Numbered from the stretch's first letter, positions 1 through 8,231 are shown. The stretch is DNA of 64,000 bases from G963717155 sp963717155 (GCA_963717155.1 OY970326.1:1860001-1924000); one strand, 5' to 3'. Made by a program: numbers and translations. The notes: a model not told the origin generated them from the letters alone.

Positions 1-159
1 CGAGTCAAGCTCGGCCTGCTCGACGTGCGCTTCGACGAGCGCGCCGCCGACTTCCGCTACGGCCGGCCCGGAGCCGAGCGCCCGCTCGTCGAGGTCGCCG
101 GCCATCCCTCGTGGCGCGCGGTCGGCTACCGCCGGGGAGACAACCGTGCCACCCGGTAG
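1..159 (+). CDS. C-terminal end of an unrecognised protein (5' truncated by window edge)
   Basis: Reading frame 1 is open from the first base to a TAG at 157-159 and gives 52 residues. The peptide alternates acidic and arginine-rich segments with a tryptophan-containing tail (HPSWRAVGYRRGDN). No signature motif is visible and I do not recognise the family. It is followed closely by the next gene, so the two may be co-transcribed. Confidence 0.45.
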   Translation, partial: RVKLGLLDVRFDERAADFRYGRPGAERPLVEVAGHPSWRAVGYRRGDNRATR

Positions 160-190
160 AGTCCTTGCCAGCAGCCAAGGAGAGCGCACC

Positions 191-781
191 ATGCCCGAAT
201 CCACACCGCTCGATCCGCTCGCCAATGCTCGGGCGCAGGCCGTGCGGCGAATCCTCGAGCTGCGCGGAGAGCCGGCCGGTGACGACAGCCTCGACGTGCG
301 TGCTCTGCTCACGCGCGTGGACGCCCGCGCGGGCGAGGTCAATGCGGCGGCGCGCGAGCTCTCGGCGGTTCTGCCGACCCGGGTCGAGGCGGCGATCGAG
401 CGCGTGCTCGCCGACGACACCGGTGGCGTCGGTCGTCGTCTCGACGCCGTGCACGCGGGCACCGAGGAGATCGCCGAGACGGTCGCACGCGTCGAGCGCG
501 ACCTCCTTGCCGAGCGCCTCGGCCGCATCGAGGACCTCGAGGCGCTGGTCGCGCTGGTGAGCAGCGGTATCGCGGCGATTCGGAGCGATATGGGCCGGCT
601 CAACCACCGCATCGACGAGCTCGGGGACCGGCTCGACCAGCTCGGCATGCCGCGGGCGCAGGCTCCCGAGCCTGGCGCCGAGCAGGCTCCCGGCGGGCGG
701 CGCGCGTATCGCAGCCTCTTCGCACGCACCGAGCCCGGCGTGCACCGCGACGCCGACGCAACGGCGGAGCGGTCCGCCTGA
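191..781 (+). CDS. Hypothetical alpha-helical/coiled-coil protein
   Basis: A 196-residue protein. The ATG at 191 is preferred over an upstream in-frame GTG at 146 because AAGGAGAG lies 7-14 bases before it. The sequence is rich in Ala, Arg, Glu and Leu with heptad-like spacing (roughly residues 20-145), including the run DMGRLNHRIDELGDRLDQLG, so a long coiled coil is likely. The last 50 residues are Pro/Gly/Arg-rich and probably disordered. No signal peptide or membrane segment is seen. Function is unknown; a structural or scaffolding role would fit but is not shown. Confidence 0.6.
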   Translation: MPESTPLDPLANARAQAVRRILELRGEPAGDDSLDVRALLTRVDARAGEVNAAARELSAVLPTRVEAAIERVLADDTGGVGRRLDAVHAGTEEIAETVARVERDLLAERLGRIEDLEALVALVSSGIAAIRSDMGRLNHRIDELGDRLDQLGMPRAQAPEPGAEQAPGGRRAYRSLFARTEPGVHRDADATAERSA

Positions 782-891
782 GCTGATTCGGGGCGCTCCG
801 GCGCTCCGCATGGTTCCGGGGTCACACACCGGCACACAGCCGGCACGGTTCGCGCGCACGGCGCCACGCAGCCAGCGCGCACGCTTGCCCC

Positions 892-1812
892 ATGCAAGGC
901 GAGAGAGCACAGGCGAGCATCGAGTACGTCGGCGTGTTGCTGCTCGTCGCCGCGCTCATCGGTGCGCTCATCGGGGCGTTCGGCGCCCCGTCGCTCGGCG
1001 CGCGCATCGCGACATCCGTCGGCCAGGCTCTGGCCGGCGCGATCGGTCGCTCGGATCGCGATGAGGCCATCGGGCCAAGCGCCTCCGAGCAGGGCCTGTT
1101 CGACAGCGCGGTGGAAAAGGGCGTGCCGTCCGACGAGCGACCGTCGCTGCGCGATGTCCGGCTCCAGCTGATCGCGGCGCACGGCGACGAGGCCGGGCGG
1201 AAGATCTACGAGCAGCTCTTGCTCACGCAGTTGCGCAACGTCATTCCGGAGCTCAGCCAACCGACCACGTTCGCGACCGCTGGACCGGACCACCCGGCTC
1301 CGCGGACACCCGCGAACCTTCAGTCGATCGACGCCGAGCACTCGCTTGCCACGAAGCTCAGCCCGGGCGACGCCGGCGAGGTCGAATCGCCCGCGAGCAG
1401 GCCGGACGTCCACGTCGTCACCATCGGCGAGGCCGACGAGAAGATCGGGCACGCGCTGCATCCAGACGTGTCGCTGGTCGGTGTTGCAACGGATGTCGTG
1501 GGTGCCGTCCCGTTCGCAGGAGCGGCGGTCCATCTCGGTCACCTGGCGGTCACGGCAGAGAAGGTCGCGACCGCCGTCGAGTACGGCGGCGGTGGCTACG
1601 CGGTGTGGCGCGACATCGAGTCCTTCGGCTCTCCCAGTGGGGCGTGGATTCCCGCCGGCTCACGCGAAGGCGACGAGCTCGTCAGCTGGATCGCTGTCCG
1701 CCGCCCGACCGGTGGCGGACCGGCTCGCCGCTTCGCGCGGTCGGCCGTCGTCCGCGACGGCGTCGTGATCGACCGGGGCATCACGCTCCTCGACCCCGGC
1801 TCGTTTCCATGA
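892..1812 (+). CDS. Flp/TadE-like protein with prepilin-type N-terminus and large extracellular domain
   Basis: A 306-residue protein. The N-terminus carries the segment AQASIEYVG followed by about 20 hydrophobic residues (approx. 12-31), the arrangement of Flp/TadE prepilins with the conserved Glu (E11) and Tyr next to it. Known Flp pilins are 50-90 residues, so the ~270-residue hydrophilic C-terminal region is unusual and I cannot assign a fold to it. The next gene, 36 bp downstream, carries the same kind of N-terminal element, so the two may be co-expressed surface or pilus-associated proteins. No Tad secretion ATPase or TadBC gene is in the window. Confidence 0.65.
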   Translation: MQGERAQASIEYVGVLLLVAALIGALIGAFGAPSLGARIATSVGQALAGAIGRSDRDEAIGPSASEQGLFDSAVEKGVPSDERPSLRDVRLQLIAAHGDEAGRKIYEQLLLTQLRNVIPELSQPTTFATAGPDHPAPRTPANLQSIDAEHSLATKLSPGDAGEVESPASRPDVHVVTIGEADEKIGHALHPDVSLVGVATDVVGAVPFAGAAVHLGHLAVTAEKVATAVEYGGGGYAVWRDIESFGSPSGAWIPAGSREGDELVSWIAVRRPTGGGPARRFARSAVVRDGVVIDRGITLLDPGSFP

Positions 1813-1848
1813 GCCGGGCCCGTACCCCACCCCAGTGAAGGACTGCGC

Positions 1849-2118
1849 ATGCACCTGACCCAACGAGCACGCACGAACGCTCGACTGCTCCACCATCGAG
1901 CTGCAGCGCTCTGGTGCCACGGATTGCGACGGCTCGCGGCCAGCCGCGGCCAGGGAACGGTCGAGTACGTCGGCATCGTCATCGTGGTCGGCGTCCTGCT
2001 GGTCGCGGTCAAGGCAGGCATCGGCAAGAGCGGCGCACACGACATCGCCGCCAAGATCTCGAGCTCGGTCACGCAGGCCGTGCAGGACGTGGTCGGCGCG
2101 AAGGAGAAGTCCGGTTAG
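1849..2118 (+). CDS. Flp-type pilin-like small protein
   Basis: An 89-residue protein with a basic leader of about 35 residues, then GQGTVEYVG and a hydrophobic helix (approx. 41-56). This matches the Flp/type IVb pilin pattern, where Glu at +5 and the adjacent Tyr follow the prepilin peptidase cleavage site. The leader is longer than in classical Flp pilins. GAAGGA lies just upstream of the ATG. It probably forms or caps a thin pilus, or is a membrane-anchored pseudopilin, together with the preceding gene. No assembly genes are visible here. Confidence 0.65.
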   Translation: MHLTQRARTNARLLHHRAAALWCHGLRRLAASRGQGTVEYVGIVIVVGVLLVAVKAGIGKSGAHDIAAKISSSVTQAVQDVVGAKEKSG

Positions 2119-2158
2119 AACTGGCGCGAGACACCCGCGACACGTTTGAAACCAGTCC

Positions 2159-3625
2159 TCAGCGCCCTTGCGGCATCGCGGGGGTCGGCGCCGCTGCGCC
2201 GGCCTCCGCGCGCAGCAATGGCAGCTCGAGCGTGAACCGGGCACCGCCTCCCGGACGGTCGGTCACGCGAAGCGAGCCGCCCATCAGGGCGGCGAGCTCC
2301 GAGGCGACGGCGAGGCCGAGCCCGGTGCCCTGGACGTCCTGCGAGACGAAGGGGCGGAAGATCAGCTCGCGGCTCTCGACCGGCACGCCGGGTCCGTTGT
2401 CATCGACATCGACAAGAGCCAGGCCGCGCTCGGCGCGCACCGTGACCTCGACCTCGCCCCCGGGTGGCGTCCAGTGGAGCGCGTTGTCGATGAGGTTGCC
2501 GACGATCTGCAGGAGACGATCGCCATCGCCGAGCACGACGACCGGCCGGCCGAACGGTCGGGAGTGGAGCTCGAGCGAGGCGGTGCGGGCGGCGGCTCCG
2601 CGTGCGTGCGTCGCGTGGGAGCAGAGGGCATCCAGGTCGACGTGCTCGCGATTCAGCGAGAACCGGCGAGCCTCGAGCTTGGCGAGGTCCAGGAGGTCGC
2701 CGATCAGCCGCTGCAGCCGGTCGGCCTCGACGAGCACTACCTCGAGCGAGGCCTGCTGCTCGTCGGGATCGTCGAGCAACCCGTCGGCGAGGAGCTGCAC
2801 GTGACCCTGGATCGCCGTCAACGGCGTGCGGAGCTCGTGGGAGATGCGCATCAGGAAGTTCCGCTCGTGCTCGTCGCTCTCGCGGAGCTTGTGTGCCATC
2901 CGCTCGAACCCGGCGGCGAGCATGCCGAGCTCGTCGCGGCCCTTGCTGCGCAGGTGGATGTCGTACAGCCCGAGCGCGATGCGCTCGCTTGCCTCGGAGA
3001 GCTCGCGCACAGGCTCCGTCAGCCTCCTCGTGAGGTAGATGAGGAGCAGGGCGACGACGATCAGGACCACGGCGACGGCCGGCAGCAGGCGGCGCGCGAG
3101 CGACAGCGCCGAGGTCGAGAGCTCGTCGTTCGGTCGCGCGAGAACGACAGCGCCGATGGTTGCCGAGCTCGGCCCGAACTTGAGTCGAAACGGGGCGGCG
3201 ACGGCCAGGTAGGTCTTCGAGCTTCCGGGAAGCTGCATGTCGAACGTCTGCGTCGCCCCCGGCGCTGCGAGGCGATCCCAGTTGATCAGGTTCGCGTAGC
3301 CCGCCGGCAGCGCCTTGAGATCGATCGGCGTCGTGCCGGGAGGCAGCTGCTGGTAGCGAACGTAGAGCAGCTTCGTCGCCGACGTCGCGCGCTGCAGGGC
3401 GGGGATGAAGAGGTCGCCCTGGCCGAACGTGCCGAGGTCGTTCTGCTGGCGCTTCGAGAGAAGCTCGGTGACCGCCGTTGCCTGCGTGCGGAGCGTGCGC
3501 TCGCTCGCGGCGCGTTGGTCGTGCGAGGTCTGGCGGACAGCGACGGCAACGACGAGCGCCGCCACGACAGCGACGCTGCCGACGAAGAGGAGGAGGAGGC
3601 GAGCTCTAAGTGACCGGGGTGGCAC
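2159..3625 (-). CDS. Two-component sensor histidine kinase
   Basis: A 488-residue membrane sensor. In order: TM1 (approx. 9-31), a periplasmic-side sensor region (32-175), TM2 (approx. 178-199), HAMP (200-252), the HisKA dimerisation domain with the H-box ISHELRTPLTAIQGH (phospho-acceptor His263), and a HATPase_c domain with N-box NLIDNALHWTPPGG, G1 box DNGPGV and G2 box GTGLGLAV. The start overlaps the end of the response regulator gene by 20 bp, so the two are translationally coupled. By family it phosphorylates the adjacent OmpR-type regulator. The stimulus cannot be read from the sensor region. Confidence 0.93.
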   Translation of the reverse strand: MPPRSLRARLLLLFVGSVAVVAALVVAVAVRQTSHDQRAASERTLRTQATAVTELLSKRQQNDLGTFGQGDLFIPALQRATSATKLLYVRYQQLPPGTTPIDLKALPAGYANLINWDRLAAPGATQTFDMQLPGSSKTYLAVAAPFRLKFGPSSATIGAVVLARPNDELSTSALSLARRLLPAVAVVLIVVALLLIYLTRRLTEPVRELSEASERIALGLYDIHLRSKGRDELGMLAAGFERMAHKLRESDEHERNFLMRISHELRTPLTAIQGHVQLLADGLLDDPDEQQASLEVVLVEADRLQRLIGDLLDLAKLEARRFSLNREHVDLDALCSHATHARGAAARTASLELHSRPFGRPVVVLGDGDRLLQIVGNLIDNALHWTPPGGEVEVTVRAERGLALVDVDDNGPGVPVESRELIFRPFVSQDVQGTGLGLAVASELAALMGGSLRVTDRPGGGARFTLELPLLRAEAGAAAPTPAMPQGR

Positions 3626-4295
3626 TGTCGGCGACCTTGTAGCCGACGCCCCAGACGGTCACGACGGGGCAACCCTCGCCAATCTTCCGTCGCAGCTGTC
3701 GCACGTGGACGTCGACCGTCCTCGTGTCGCCGGCAAAGGTGTACCCCCAGACGCGCTCGAGCAGCTGGTCGCGCGTCAGCACGATTCCGCGGTGGTCGAG
3801 CAGCTCCCAGAACAGGTCGAACTCCTTGGGCGCAAGCGCCACCTCGTTCCCGTCGACCAGCACCTCGCGGCGATCGGCGTCGATCGAGATCAGGCCGTGC
3901 TCCTTGCGTCCACGCGTGCGCGGCGGGGGCGCCGATGCGCGACGCAGGATCGAGCGGATGCGCGCGACGAGCTCGCGCGGGTTGAACGGCTTCGTCAGGT
4001 AGTCGTCGGCGCCGACCTCGAGGCCCACGATCTTGTCGACGTCGTCGTCACGCGCCGTCAGCATCAGGATCGGCACCTGCGACTCGTTGCGCAGCTTGCG
4101 GCACACGTCGAGCCCGTCCATGTCGGGCAGGTTCAGGTCGAGCAGGATCAGCGCCGGGGGCTGGCGCGTGGCGAGGTCGAGTCCCTCCTGGCCAGTGGAC
4201 GCGCGATCGACCGTGTACCCGGCCTTCTGGAGGTACAGCGTGACGAAGCTTGCGATGTTCGCCTCGTCCTCGACGATGAGGATGCGCTCGCTCAC
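3606..4295 (-). CDS. OmpR/PhoP-family response regulator
   Basis: A 229-residue regulator with an N-terminal receiver domain (acidic pair D10/E11, phospho-acceptor D53 in LLDLNLPDMDG, T80, K102 in DYLTKPF) and a C-terminal winged-helix DNA-binding domain (approx. 130-225) ending in the typical VWGYTFAGDTRTVDVHV...VRGVGY-like block (here VWGVGYKV). It precedes and overlaps its kinase gene. The gene upstream, 49 bp away on the same strand, has tandem direct repeats in its promoter of the type bound by this family, which suggests autoregulation of a three-gene unit. Confidence 0.95.
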   Translation of the reverse strand: MSERILIVEDEANIASFVTLYLQKAGYTVDRASTGQEGLDLATRQPPALILLDLNLPDMDGLDVCRKLRNESQVPILMLTARDDDVDKIVGLEVGADDYLTKPFNPRELVARIRSILRRASAPPPRTRGRKEHGLISIDADRREVLVDGNEVALAPKEFDLFWELLDHRGIVLTRDQLLERVWGYTFAGDTRTVDVHVRQLRRKIGEGCPVVTVWGVGYKVADSATPVT

Positions 4296-4344
4296 GCGAC
4301 TGACTGTAGTGGATCGATCCTCGCGCGCCCCGGCGAGCGCGCCA

Positions 4345-4962
4345 TCACGACGTTGCCGGCGGGGCTGTGGTGGTCGTGGTGGTCGTGGTCGCCGTGCTGG
4401 TGGTGGGCGGCTTCGGGGGCGTCACGGTCTTCGTCGGAAGCGCGAGCCGCGGAGCGGACGCCCACTCGAGCGGTGGGCTTTGACCGTTGATGGCCACCGT
4501 TCCCGTCCCGATGAGCGTCACGCGGCCCGATACGCCGGCGCCGTTCAGGACGGATGTGCCGTCGAGCATGAGCCGGAACTTCGAGCCCGCGACGCTGAAC
4601 GCGAGACTGCGATTCGCATTCTGGCGGTTGGCCTTCAGCTTGAAGACCCACATGCCTCCCTGCCTGACCGGCTTGATCGCGACGCTCTGCGCTGCCGCGC
4701 CCTGCGCGCTCGCGGGGACCTGCGCCGTCACGGTGAACTTGCCGTCGTGCTTCGGCGACAGGTCGACGAACCGCACGATGCCGCCGGGGGCCAGCGACCC
4801 GTAGGTCAGTCCCCCGCCCTCGAGCGTCTGGCGCCCGGAGCCCTGGGATACGATCGTGTTGGTGCCCCGGAGCTTGGCCGGGTGGTACGCGACGGCGACG
4901 CTCGTCCAGCCCGCGGCGAGCGCCACGATCAGCGCTACGGCTGCGAGCGAACGGTTTCTCAT
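4345..4962 (-). CDS. Secreted hypothetical protein with Thr-rich tail
   Basis: About 205 residues. I place the start at ATG 4962 (RNRSLAAVALIVALAAGWTS follows), not the in-frame ATG at 4971, because a CATAAT hexamer ends 7 bases before 4962. The N-terminus is a clear Sec signal peptide. The body reads as beta-rich, and the last 25 residues are a Thr/Pro stretch (TTSTATTTTTTTT), typical of a disordered or glycosylated cell-wall linker. It is the first gene ahead of the two-component pair and carries a PhoP-like operator, so it is the likeliest direct target. The family is not recognised. Confidence 0.75.
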   Translation of the reverse strand: MRNRSLAAVALIVALAAGWTSVAVAYHPAKLRGTNTIVSQGSGRQTLEGGGLTYGSLAPGGIVRFVDLSPKHDGKFTVTAQVPASAQGAAAQSVAIKPVRQGGMWVFKLKANRQNANRSLAFSVAGSKFRLMLDGTSVLNGAGVSGRVTLIGTGTVAINGQSPPLEWASAPRLALPTKTVTPPKPPTTSTATTTTTTTTAPPATS

Positions 4963-4969
4963 AAACAGC

Positions 4970-4975
4970 ATTATG
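4970..4975 (-). promoter_or_regulatory. Candidate -10 element for the secreted-protein/two-component operon
   Basis: On the minus strand this is CATAAT, 7 bases before ATG 4962, giving a leaderless or near-leaderless transcript. The PhoP-like repeats begin 8 bases further upstream, where a -35 element would normally sit. Confidence 0.55.
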
Positions 4976-4983
4976 GAAGCGCG

Positions 4984-5023
4984 CTGTCATGCGCGGGTGC
5001 GCCGGCTGTAAGCCTTCTGTAAA
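4984..5023 (-). promoter_or_regulatory. Tandem PhoP/PhoB-like direct-repeat operator
   Basis: On the minus strand TTACAGA-AGGC-TTACAGC reads as two heptamers on an 11-bp period (plus strand CTGTAAG at 5006-5012 and CTGTAAA at 5017-5023). A third copy (plus-strand CTGTCAT, 4984-4990) lies exactly 22 bp away, two further periods. Paired 7-bp repeats with a 4-bp spacer are the known site type of PhoB and mycobacterial PhoP, the family of the regulator encoded downstream. Confidence 0.7.
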
Positions 5024-5109
5024 GGTGCAAGCGGGCGCACGGCGCCAGAAACCGTGGATTGCGCCGCCGATCGACTAGGATCGTGGCTCCCGGCGAAGGA
5101 GACCCAAGA

Positions 5110-5247
5110 GTGGGACGCGGATCGCTCAGCAAGGTTCGGAGCGCGCACGACCGTCAGCGCAAGGTGAAGGCTCGCAAGAAGCGGGCCGTGGCGGCGTCGA
5201 CGGCTGCGAAGCCCGCAGCGCGCAAGCGGCCGGCCCCCCGCTCCTAG
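5110..5247 (+). CDS. Small very basic protein
   Basis: GTG 5110 is preceded by GAAGGAG at good spacing; an upstream ATG at 5059 has no such site. The product is 45 residues, about one third Lys/Arg (GRGSLSKVRSAHDRQRKVKA), with an Ala/Lys/Pro-rich tail. Its size and charge resemble small ribosome-associated proteins such as bTHX or a nucleic-acid-binding peptide, but no diagnostic motif allows assignment. A TAGGAT at 5076-5081 could be its -10 element with a leader of about 25 bases. Confidence 0.6.
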   Translation: MGRGSLSKVRSAHDRQRKVKARKKRAVAASTAAKPAARKRPAPRS

Positions 5248-5271
5248 GCACCGCGGGCGACCGCGGCCAGC

Positions 5272-5769
5272 GTGGCACCGGAGCCAGCCCAGGGGAAGCT
5301 CGGTGCAATCGTCTTCGTGATCACGAGCGCCGTGCTCGTCGTGGGCGGCGTCGTGCTTGCGCTCGTGTTCTCAGAGAGCCAGCAGTCCGACACGTCGTCC
5401 CGACCCGGTCTCGGCGTGCTGCCGACCGCGCCGGCGACCGTCCTGCACACCCGATCGGTGGCCTCGAGCGCGGCGACCGCGAGCGGAGGCGGTGTCTGGC
5501 CGACGGGCGTCAGTGCCTGGACCGTCGTGCTCGCGACGCTCGCGAAGCACGGCCACCCGCGCGCCGCCGCCGAGCGCATCGCGAGCTCGGTCCAGGCGCC
5601 GGGGCTCGTGGCGCACGTCCTCGACAGCTCGCTCCACCCGCGGCTCCGGCCAGATCTCTGGATCGTCTTCGCCGGCCGCTACTCCAGCCGGGCGCTGGCC
5701 CTGCGCGCGGCGCGGCAACTGCATGCGTCCGGAACGCCGCGCGCAGTCGTCGAACGGTTGACAGGCTAA
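5272..5769 (+). CDS. Membrane-anchored SPOR-domain-like protein
   Basis: A 165-residue protein with a short cytoplasmic N-terminus, one TM helix (approx. 11-33), a Ser/Thr/Ala linker, and a C-terminal region (approx. 76-163) with SPOR features: GVSAWTVVLAT...GHPRAAAERIASS and DLWIVFAGRYSSRALALRAA. SPOR domains bind denuded septal peptidoglycan, so a role in division or wall remodelling is likely. Its stop overlaps that of the convergent deacetylase gene by 4 bp. It starts 24 bp after the small basic protein gene. Confidence 0.75.
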   Translation: MAPEPAQGKLGAIVFVITSAVLVVGGVVLALVFSESQQSDTSSRPGLGVLPTAPATVLHTRSVASSAATASGGGVWPTGVSAWTVVLATLAKHGHPRAAAERIASSVQAPGLVAHVLDSSLHPRLRPDLWIVFAGRYSSRALALRAARQLHASGTPRAVVERLTG

Positions 5770-6692
5770 CCGCCGGCCAACGCGCTCACGACCTCGCGCG
5801 CGCCATGCTCGACGGCATCGAGGTCGTAGCCGCCCTCGAGCAGGACCACCGGCCCGGCGGCACCGACGCGCCGGCACGCGTCGAGCGCCGCGCGCGTGAG
5901 CTCGCCGTACGTCTCGTCCTCGAGCGCCAGCCCGGCCAGTGGATCGTTGCGATGCGCGTCGAAACCGCACGACACGAGCACGAGCTCGGGACGGTGCAGC
6001 TCGAGGGCCGGCAGCGCCTCCCCCGTGAAGCGGGCGAGGTATGCCGCAGGCCCGGTGCCGGCCGGAAACGTGATGTTGACCGTCGCCCCGGCACCGGCGC
6101 CCACACCTCGCTCGTGCTCGCCACCTGTCCCGGGCCACAGCGGGCTCTGATGCAGCGAGATCACGAGCACGCGCGGGTCGTCGACGAACAGGTCCTGCGT
6201 GCCGTTGCCGTGATGGACGTCCCAGTCGAGGACGCAGACGCGCTCGATCCCCGTGGCGAGCGCCGCATGCGTCGCGACCGCGGCCGCGTTCGTCAGGCAG
6301 AAGCCCATCGGTCGTGCCGCCCCGGCGTGGTGACCGGGTGGTCGCACGGCGCAGAAGACCGCCGGCGCGCGTCCCTCGAGCACCGCTGCGACGCCGTCGC
6401 ACGCCGCACCTGCGGCAAGCCGGGTCGCCCGGAACGATCCCGCACCCGCCCAGGTGTCCGCGTCGAGCCAGCCACCGACGGCCGCAGCCCGCTCGAGCGC
6501 AGCGAGATACGCCGCCGGGTGTACCCGTTCGAGCTCGTCCGCGGTCGCCTCGCGCGCCTCTCGCTCGGTGACTCCGGCGCCGACGGAGCGGACACCCGCG
6601 AGCGCCGCGGCGAGGCGTCCGGGCGACTCGGGATGGCCGCCGGGAGGGGCGTGGGCCGCACATGCGGGGTGGGACAGGACGAGAACGGTCAT
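5766..6692 (-). CDS. Histone deacetylase superfamily amidohydrolase
   Basis: A 308-residue zinc hydrolase of the arginase/deacetylase fold (HDAC/AcuC/acetylpolyamine amidohydrolase group). Visible motifs are the charge-relay histidine pair in RPPGHHAG (H121/H122), the zinc-binding VLDWDVHHGNGTQD (D158, H160), the third metal ligand in CGFDAH (D245), and the C-terminal GGYDLDAV. Start ATG 6692 is chosen because the protein begins with the family's typical beta strand (TVLVLSHP) there; the in-frame extension upstream has no similarity. The substrate could be an acetylated protein or a small acetylamine; neighbours do not help. Confidence 0.88.
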   Translation of the reverse strand: MTVLVLSHPACAAHAPPGGHPESPGRLAAALAGVRSVGAGVTEREAREATADELERVHPAAYLAALERAAAVGGWLDADTWAGAGSFRATRLAAGAACDGVAAVLEGRAPAVFCAVRPPGHHAGAARPMGFCLTNAAAVATHAALATGIERVCVLDWDVHHGNGTQDLFVDDPRVLVISLHQSPLWPGTGGEHERGVGAGAGATVNITFPAGTGPAAYLARFTGEALPALELHRPELVLVSCGFDAHRNDPLAGLALEDETYGELTRAALDACRRVGAAGPVVLLEGGYDLDAVEHGAREVVSALAGG

Positions 6693-6805
6693 CCATGCAT
6701 ACTTGCTGAAATGTGACGCATACGCTCGGCCGCTTCCGAGGGGCGATGCAAGCTGTGTCACGAAGTCCGCCAGAGCAGGTCCTGGTATTTCTCGCGCGCG
6801 GGCAC

Positions 6806-6811
6806 TAGAAT
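6806..6811 (+). promoter_or_regulatory. Candidate -10 element upstream of first zinc-finger paralogue
   Basis: TAGAAT at 6806-6811 would give a leader of about 80 bases before ATG 6898. No convincing -35 hexamer is seen. Confidence 0.3.
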
Positions 6812-6897
6812 CGCTTGCGGACTGCGACGTGGCAGCTCACCGGGGGGTGGGGGTCGCCTATCAGTCGTCGTCACGAGCACTGTCCCCAGGAGCTCCT

Positions 6898-7314
6898 ATG
6901 TACCGTTTCAGCCGAGCACTGTTCCTCGAGATCAAGGATCTCGTCGACCCGCATCCCGACACGACTCCTGCCGAGGCACGACGGATCGTGCTGGCGGCCT
7001 GCGAGTCGACCGTCGAACGGCTCGCGCGCGACCGCCGCTACTTCACGCGTCCCACGCGCAGCCTCTTCGACGAGATCCGCCACCTCTTCCCGCTGACCCA
7101 GCACGCGCGGGTGTACTTCGCGATCGAGCGTGCGCTCGACCTCGCTCGTGCGCACATCCAGCAGGAGTACGCACGGGCCCACGAGGCGAATGCGCGCTGC
7201 CGGGCGACGACCCGCAAGGGGCACTCGTGCCAGCGGACGCCGCTTCCCAGTCGCGAGTACTGCCCCTCGCACGCCCACCTGGAGGAGCCGCTGCCCGTGG
7301 GCGCGGCCGCCTGA
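6898..7314 (+). CDS. Zinc-finger protein, first paralogue beside a DNA methyltransferase
   Basis: A 138-residue protein; ATG 6898 has AGGAG 8 bases upstream. The N-terminal two thirds are helical (MYRFSRALFLEIKDLV..., SLFDEIRHLFPLTQHARVYF). The C-terminus carries CRATTRKGHSCQRTPL...YCPSH, a Cys3His arrangement that looks like a short zinc-binding knuckle. The protein at 8302-8730 is a close paralogue (about 60% identical by eye, motif included). The methyltransferase gene starts inside its 3' end (88-bp overlap), so the two are translated together. The function is not known to me; binding to nucleic acid through the zinc knuckle is an inference. Confidence 0.8.
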   Translation: MYRFSRALFLEIKDLVDPHPDTTPAEARRIVLAACESTVERLARDRRYFTRPTRSLFDEIRHLFPLTQHARVYFAIERALDLARAHIQQEYARAHEANARCRATTRKGHSCQRTPLPSREYCPSHAHLEEPLPVGAAA

Positions 7315-8231
7315 CGGCAGCCGACCCGCTCGCCGCGCTCCTCGCCCGCGCCGCCGAGCGCTGGCACCAGGGCGCTCTCCCCCACATCCTCGCGCACGCC
7401 GACGCGAGTGACCTGCTCGCACACGTCGCCGAGGCGTCGATCGACCTCGTCTACCTCGATCCTCCGTTTGGAACGGGGGTCGCGCGCACCGACCGCTCGG
7501 GACATGCCTTCACCGACGCCCTGCCCCTGGGCGGCGATGGTCACATGGCATGGCTCCGCGACGTGCTCGCGGAGTGTCACCGCGTGCTGCGGCCGACCGG
7601 CTCGATCTTCGTGCACCTGGACTGGCGCGCGTCTCATCGCGCCCGCCTCGCGCTCGACGACCTGTTCGGCGAGGGCTGCTTCCGCAACGAGATCATCTGG
7701 CACTACGGACTCGGCGGCGGGGCGCCCCGCGATGCGTTCGCGCGCAAGCACGACACGATCCTCTTCTACGCACGGGCCGAGGGCGCGACGTTCCACGCCG
7801 AGCGCGGCGCCGTGACGCCGGCGATGGCCGCGAAGTACGCACACGTCGACGAGTTCGGCCGGCGCTACCAGAACGCCCACGGCCGGCGGTACTACCTGCG
7901 CGGAGGCAAGCGCTTCGACGACGTGTGGGAGATCCCGGCACTGGCTCCAACGGCGCGCGAACGCGTTGGCTGGCCCACGCAGAAGCCGCTGGCGCTGCTC
8001 GAGCGGATCGTCCGGGCGGCAAGCGATCCGGGCGGGTACGTGCTCGATCCGTGCTGCGGATCGGGGACTGCGCTGGTGGCCGCAGCGCGTCTGGGACGGC
8101 GCGCGATCGGCGGCGACCGCGCCGTCGAAGCGGTCGAGATCGCAGCCGCGCGACTGGCCACTGGCACAGCACCTGCACAGGAAGCGAATCTCGTCCGTGT
8201 TAGCGACCTTGACAACAGGGTGTTGCCCTAA
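7227..8231 (+). CDS. Beta-class site-specific DNA methyltransferase (N6-adenine/N4-cytosine type)
   Basis: A 334-residue AdoMet-dependent enzyme. The catalytic motif IV is DPPF (approx. 78-81, in LVYLDPPFGTGV). A target-recognition region follows, then GWPTQKPLALLERIV (motif X side) and motif I DPCCGSGTALVAA (approx. 274-286). The order IV-TRD-X-I is the beta class. GTG 7227 is the only available start upstream of the conserved region and overlaps the zinc-finger gene by 88 bp. No restriction endonuclease is adjacent, so it is an orphan enzyme or part of an undescribed unit with its zinc-finger neighbours. Confidence 0.9.
   Translation: MPADAASQSRVLPLARPPGGAAARGRGRLTAADPLAALLARAAERWHQGALPHILAHADASDLLAHVAEASIDLVYLDPPFGTGVARTDRSGHAFTDALPLGGDGHMAWLRDVLAECHRVLRPTGSIFVHLDWRASHRARLALDDLFGEGCFRNEIIWHYGLGGGAPRDAFARKHDTILFYARAEGATFHAERGAVTPAMAAKYAHVDEFGRRYQNAHGRRYYLRGGKRFDDVWEIPALAPTARERVGWPTQKPLALLERIVRAASDPGGYVLDPCCGSGTALVAAARLGRRAIGGDRAVEAVEIAAARLATGTAPAQEANLVRVSDLDNRVLP

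Noticed and set aside
5110..5247. Ribosomal protein bTHX
   Set aside because: Size and charge fit, but the diagnostic GKGDxxTRRGK motif is absent.
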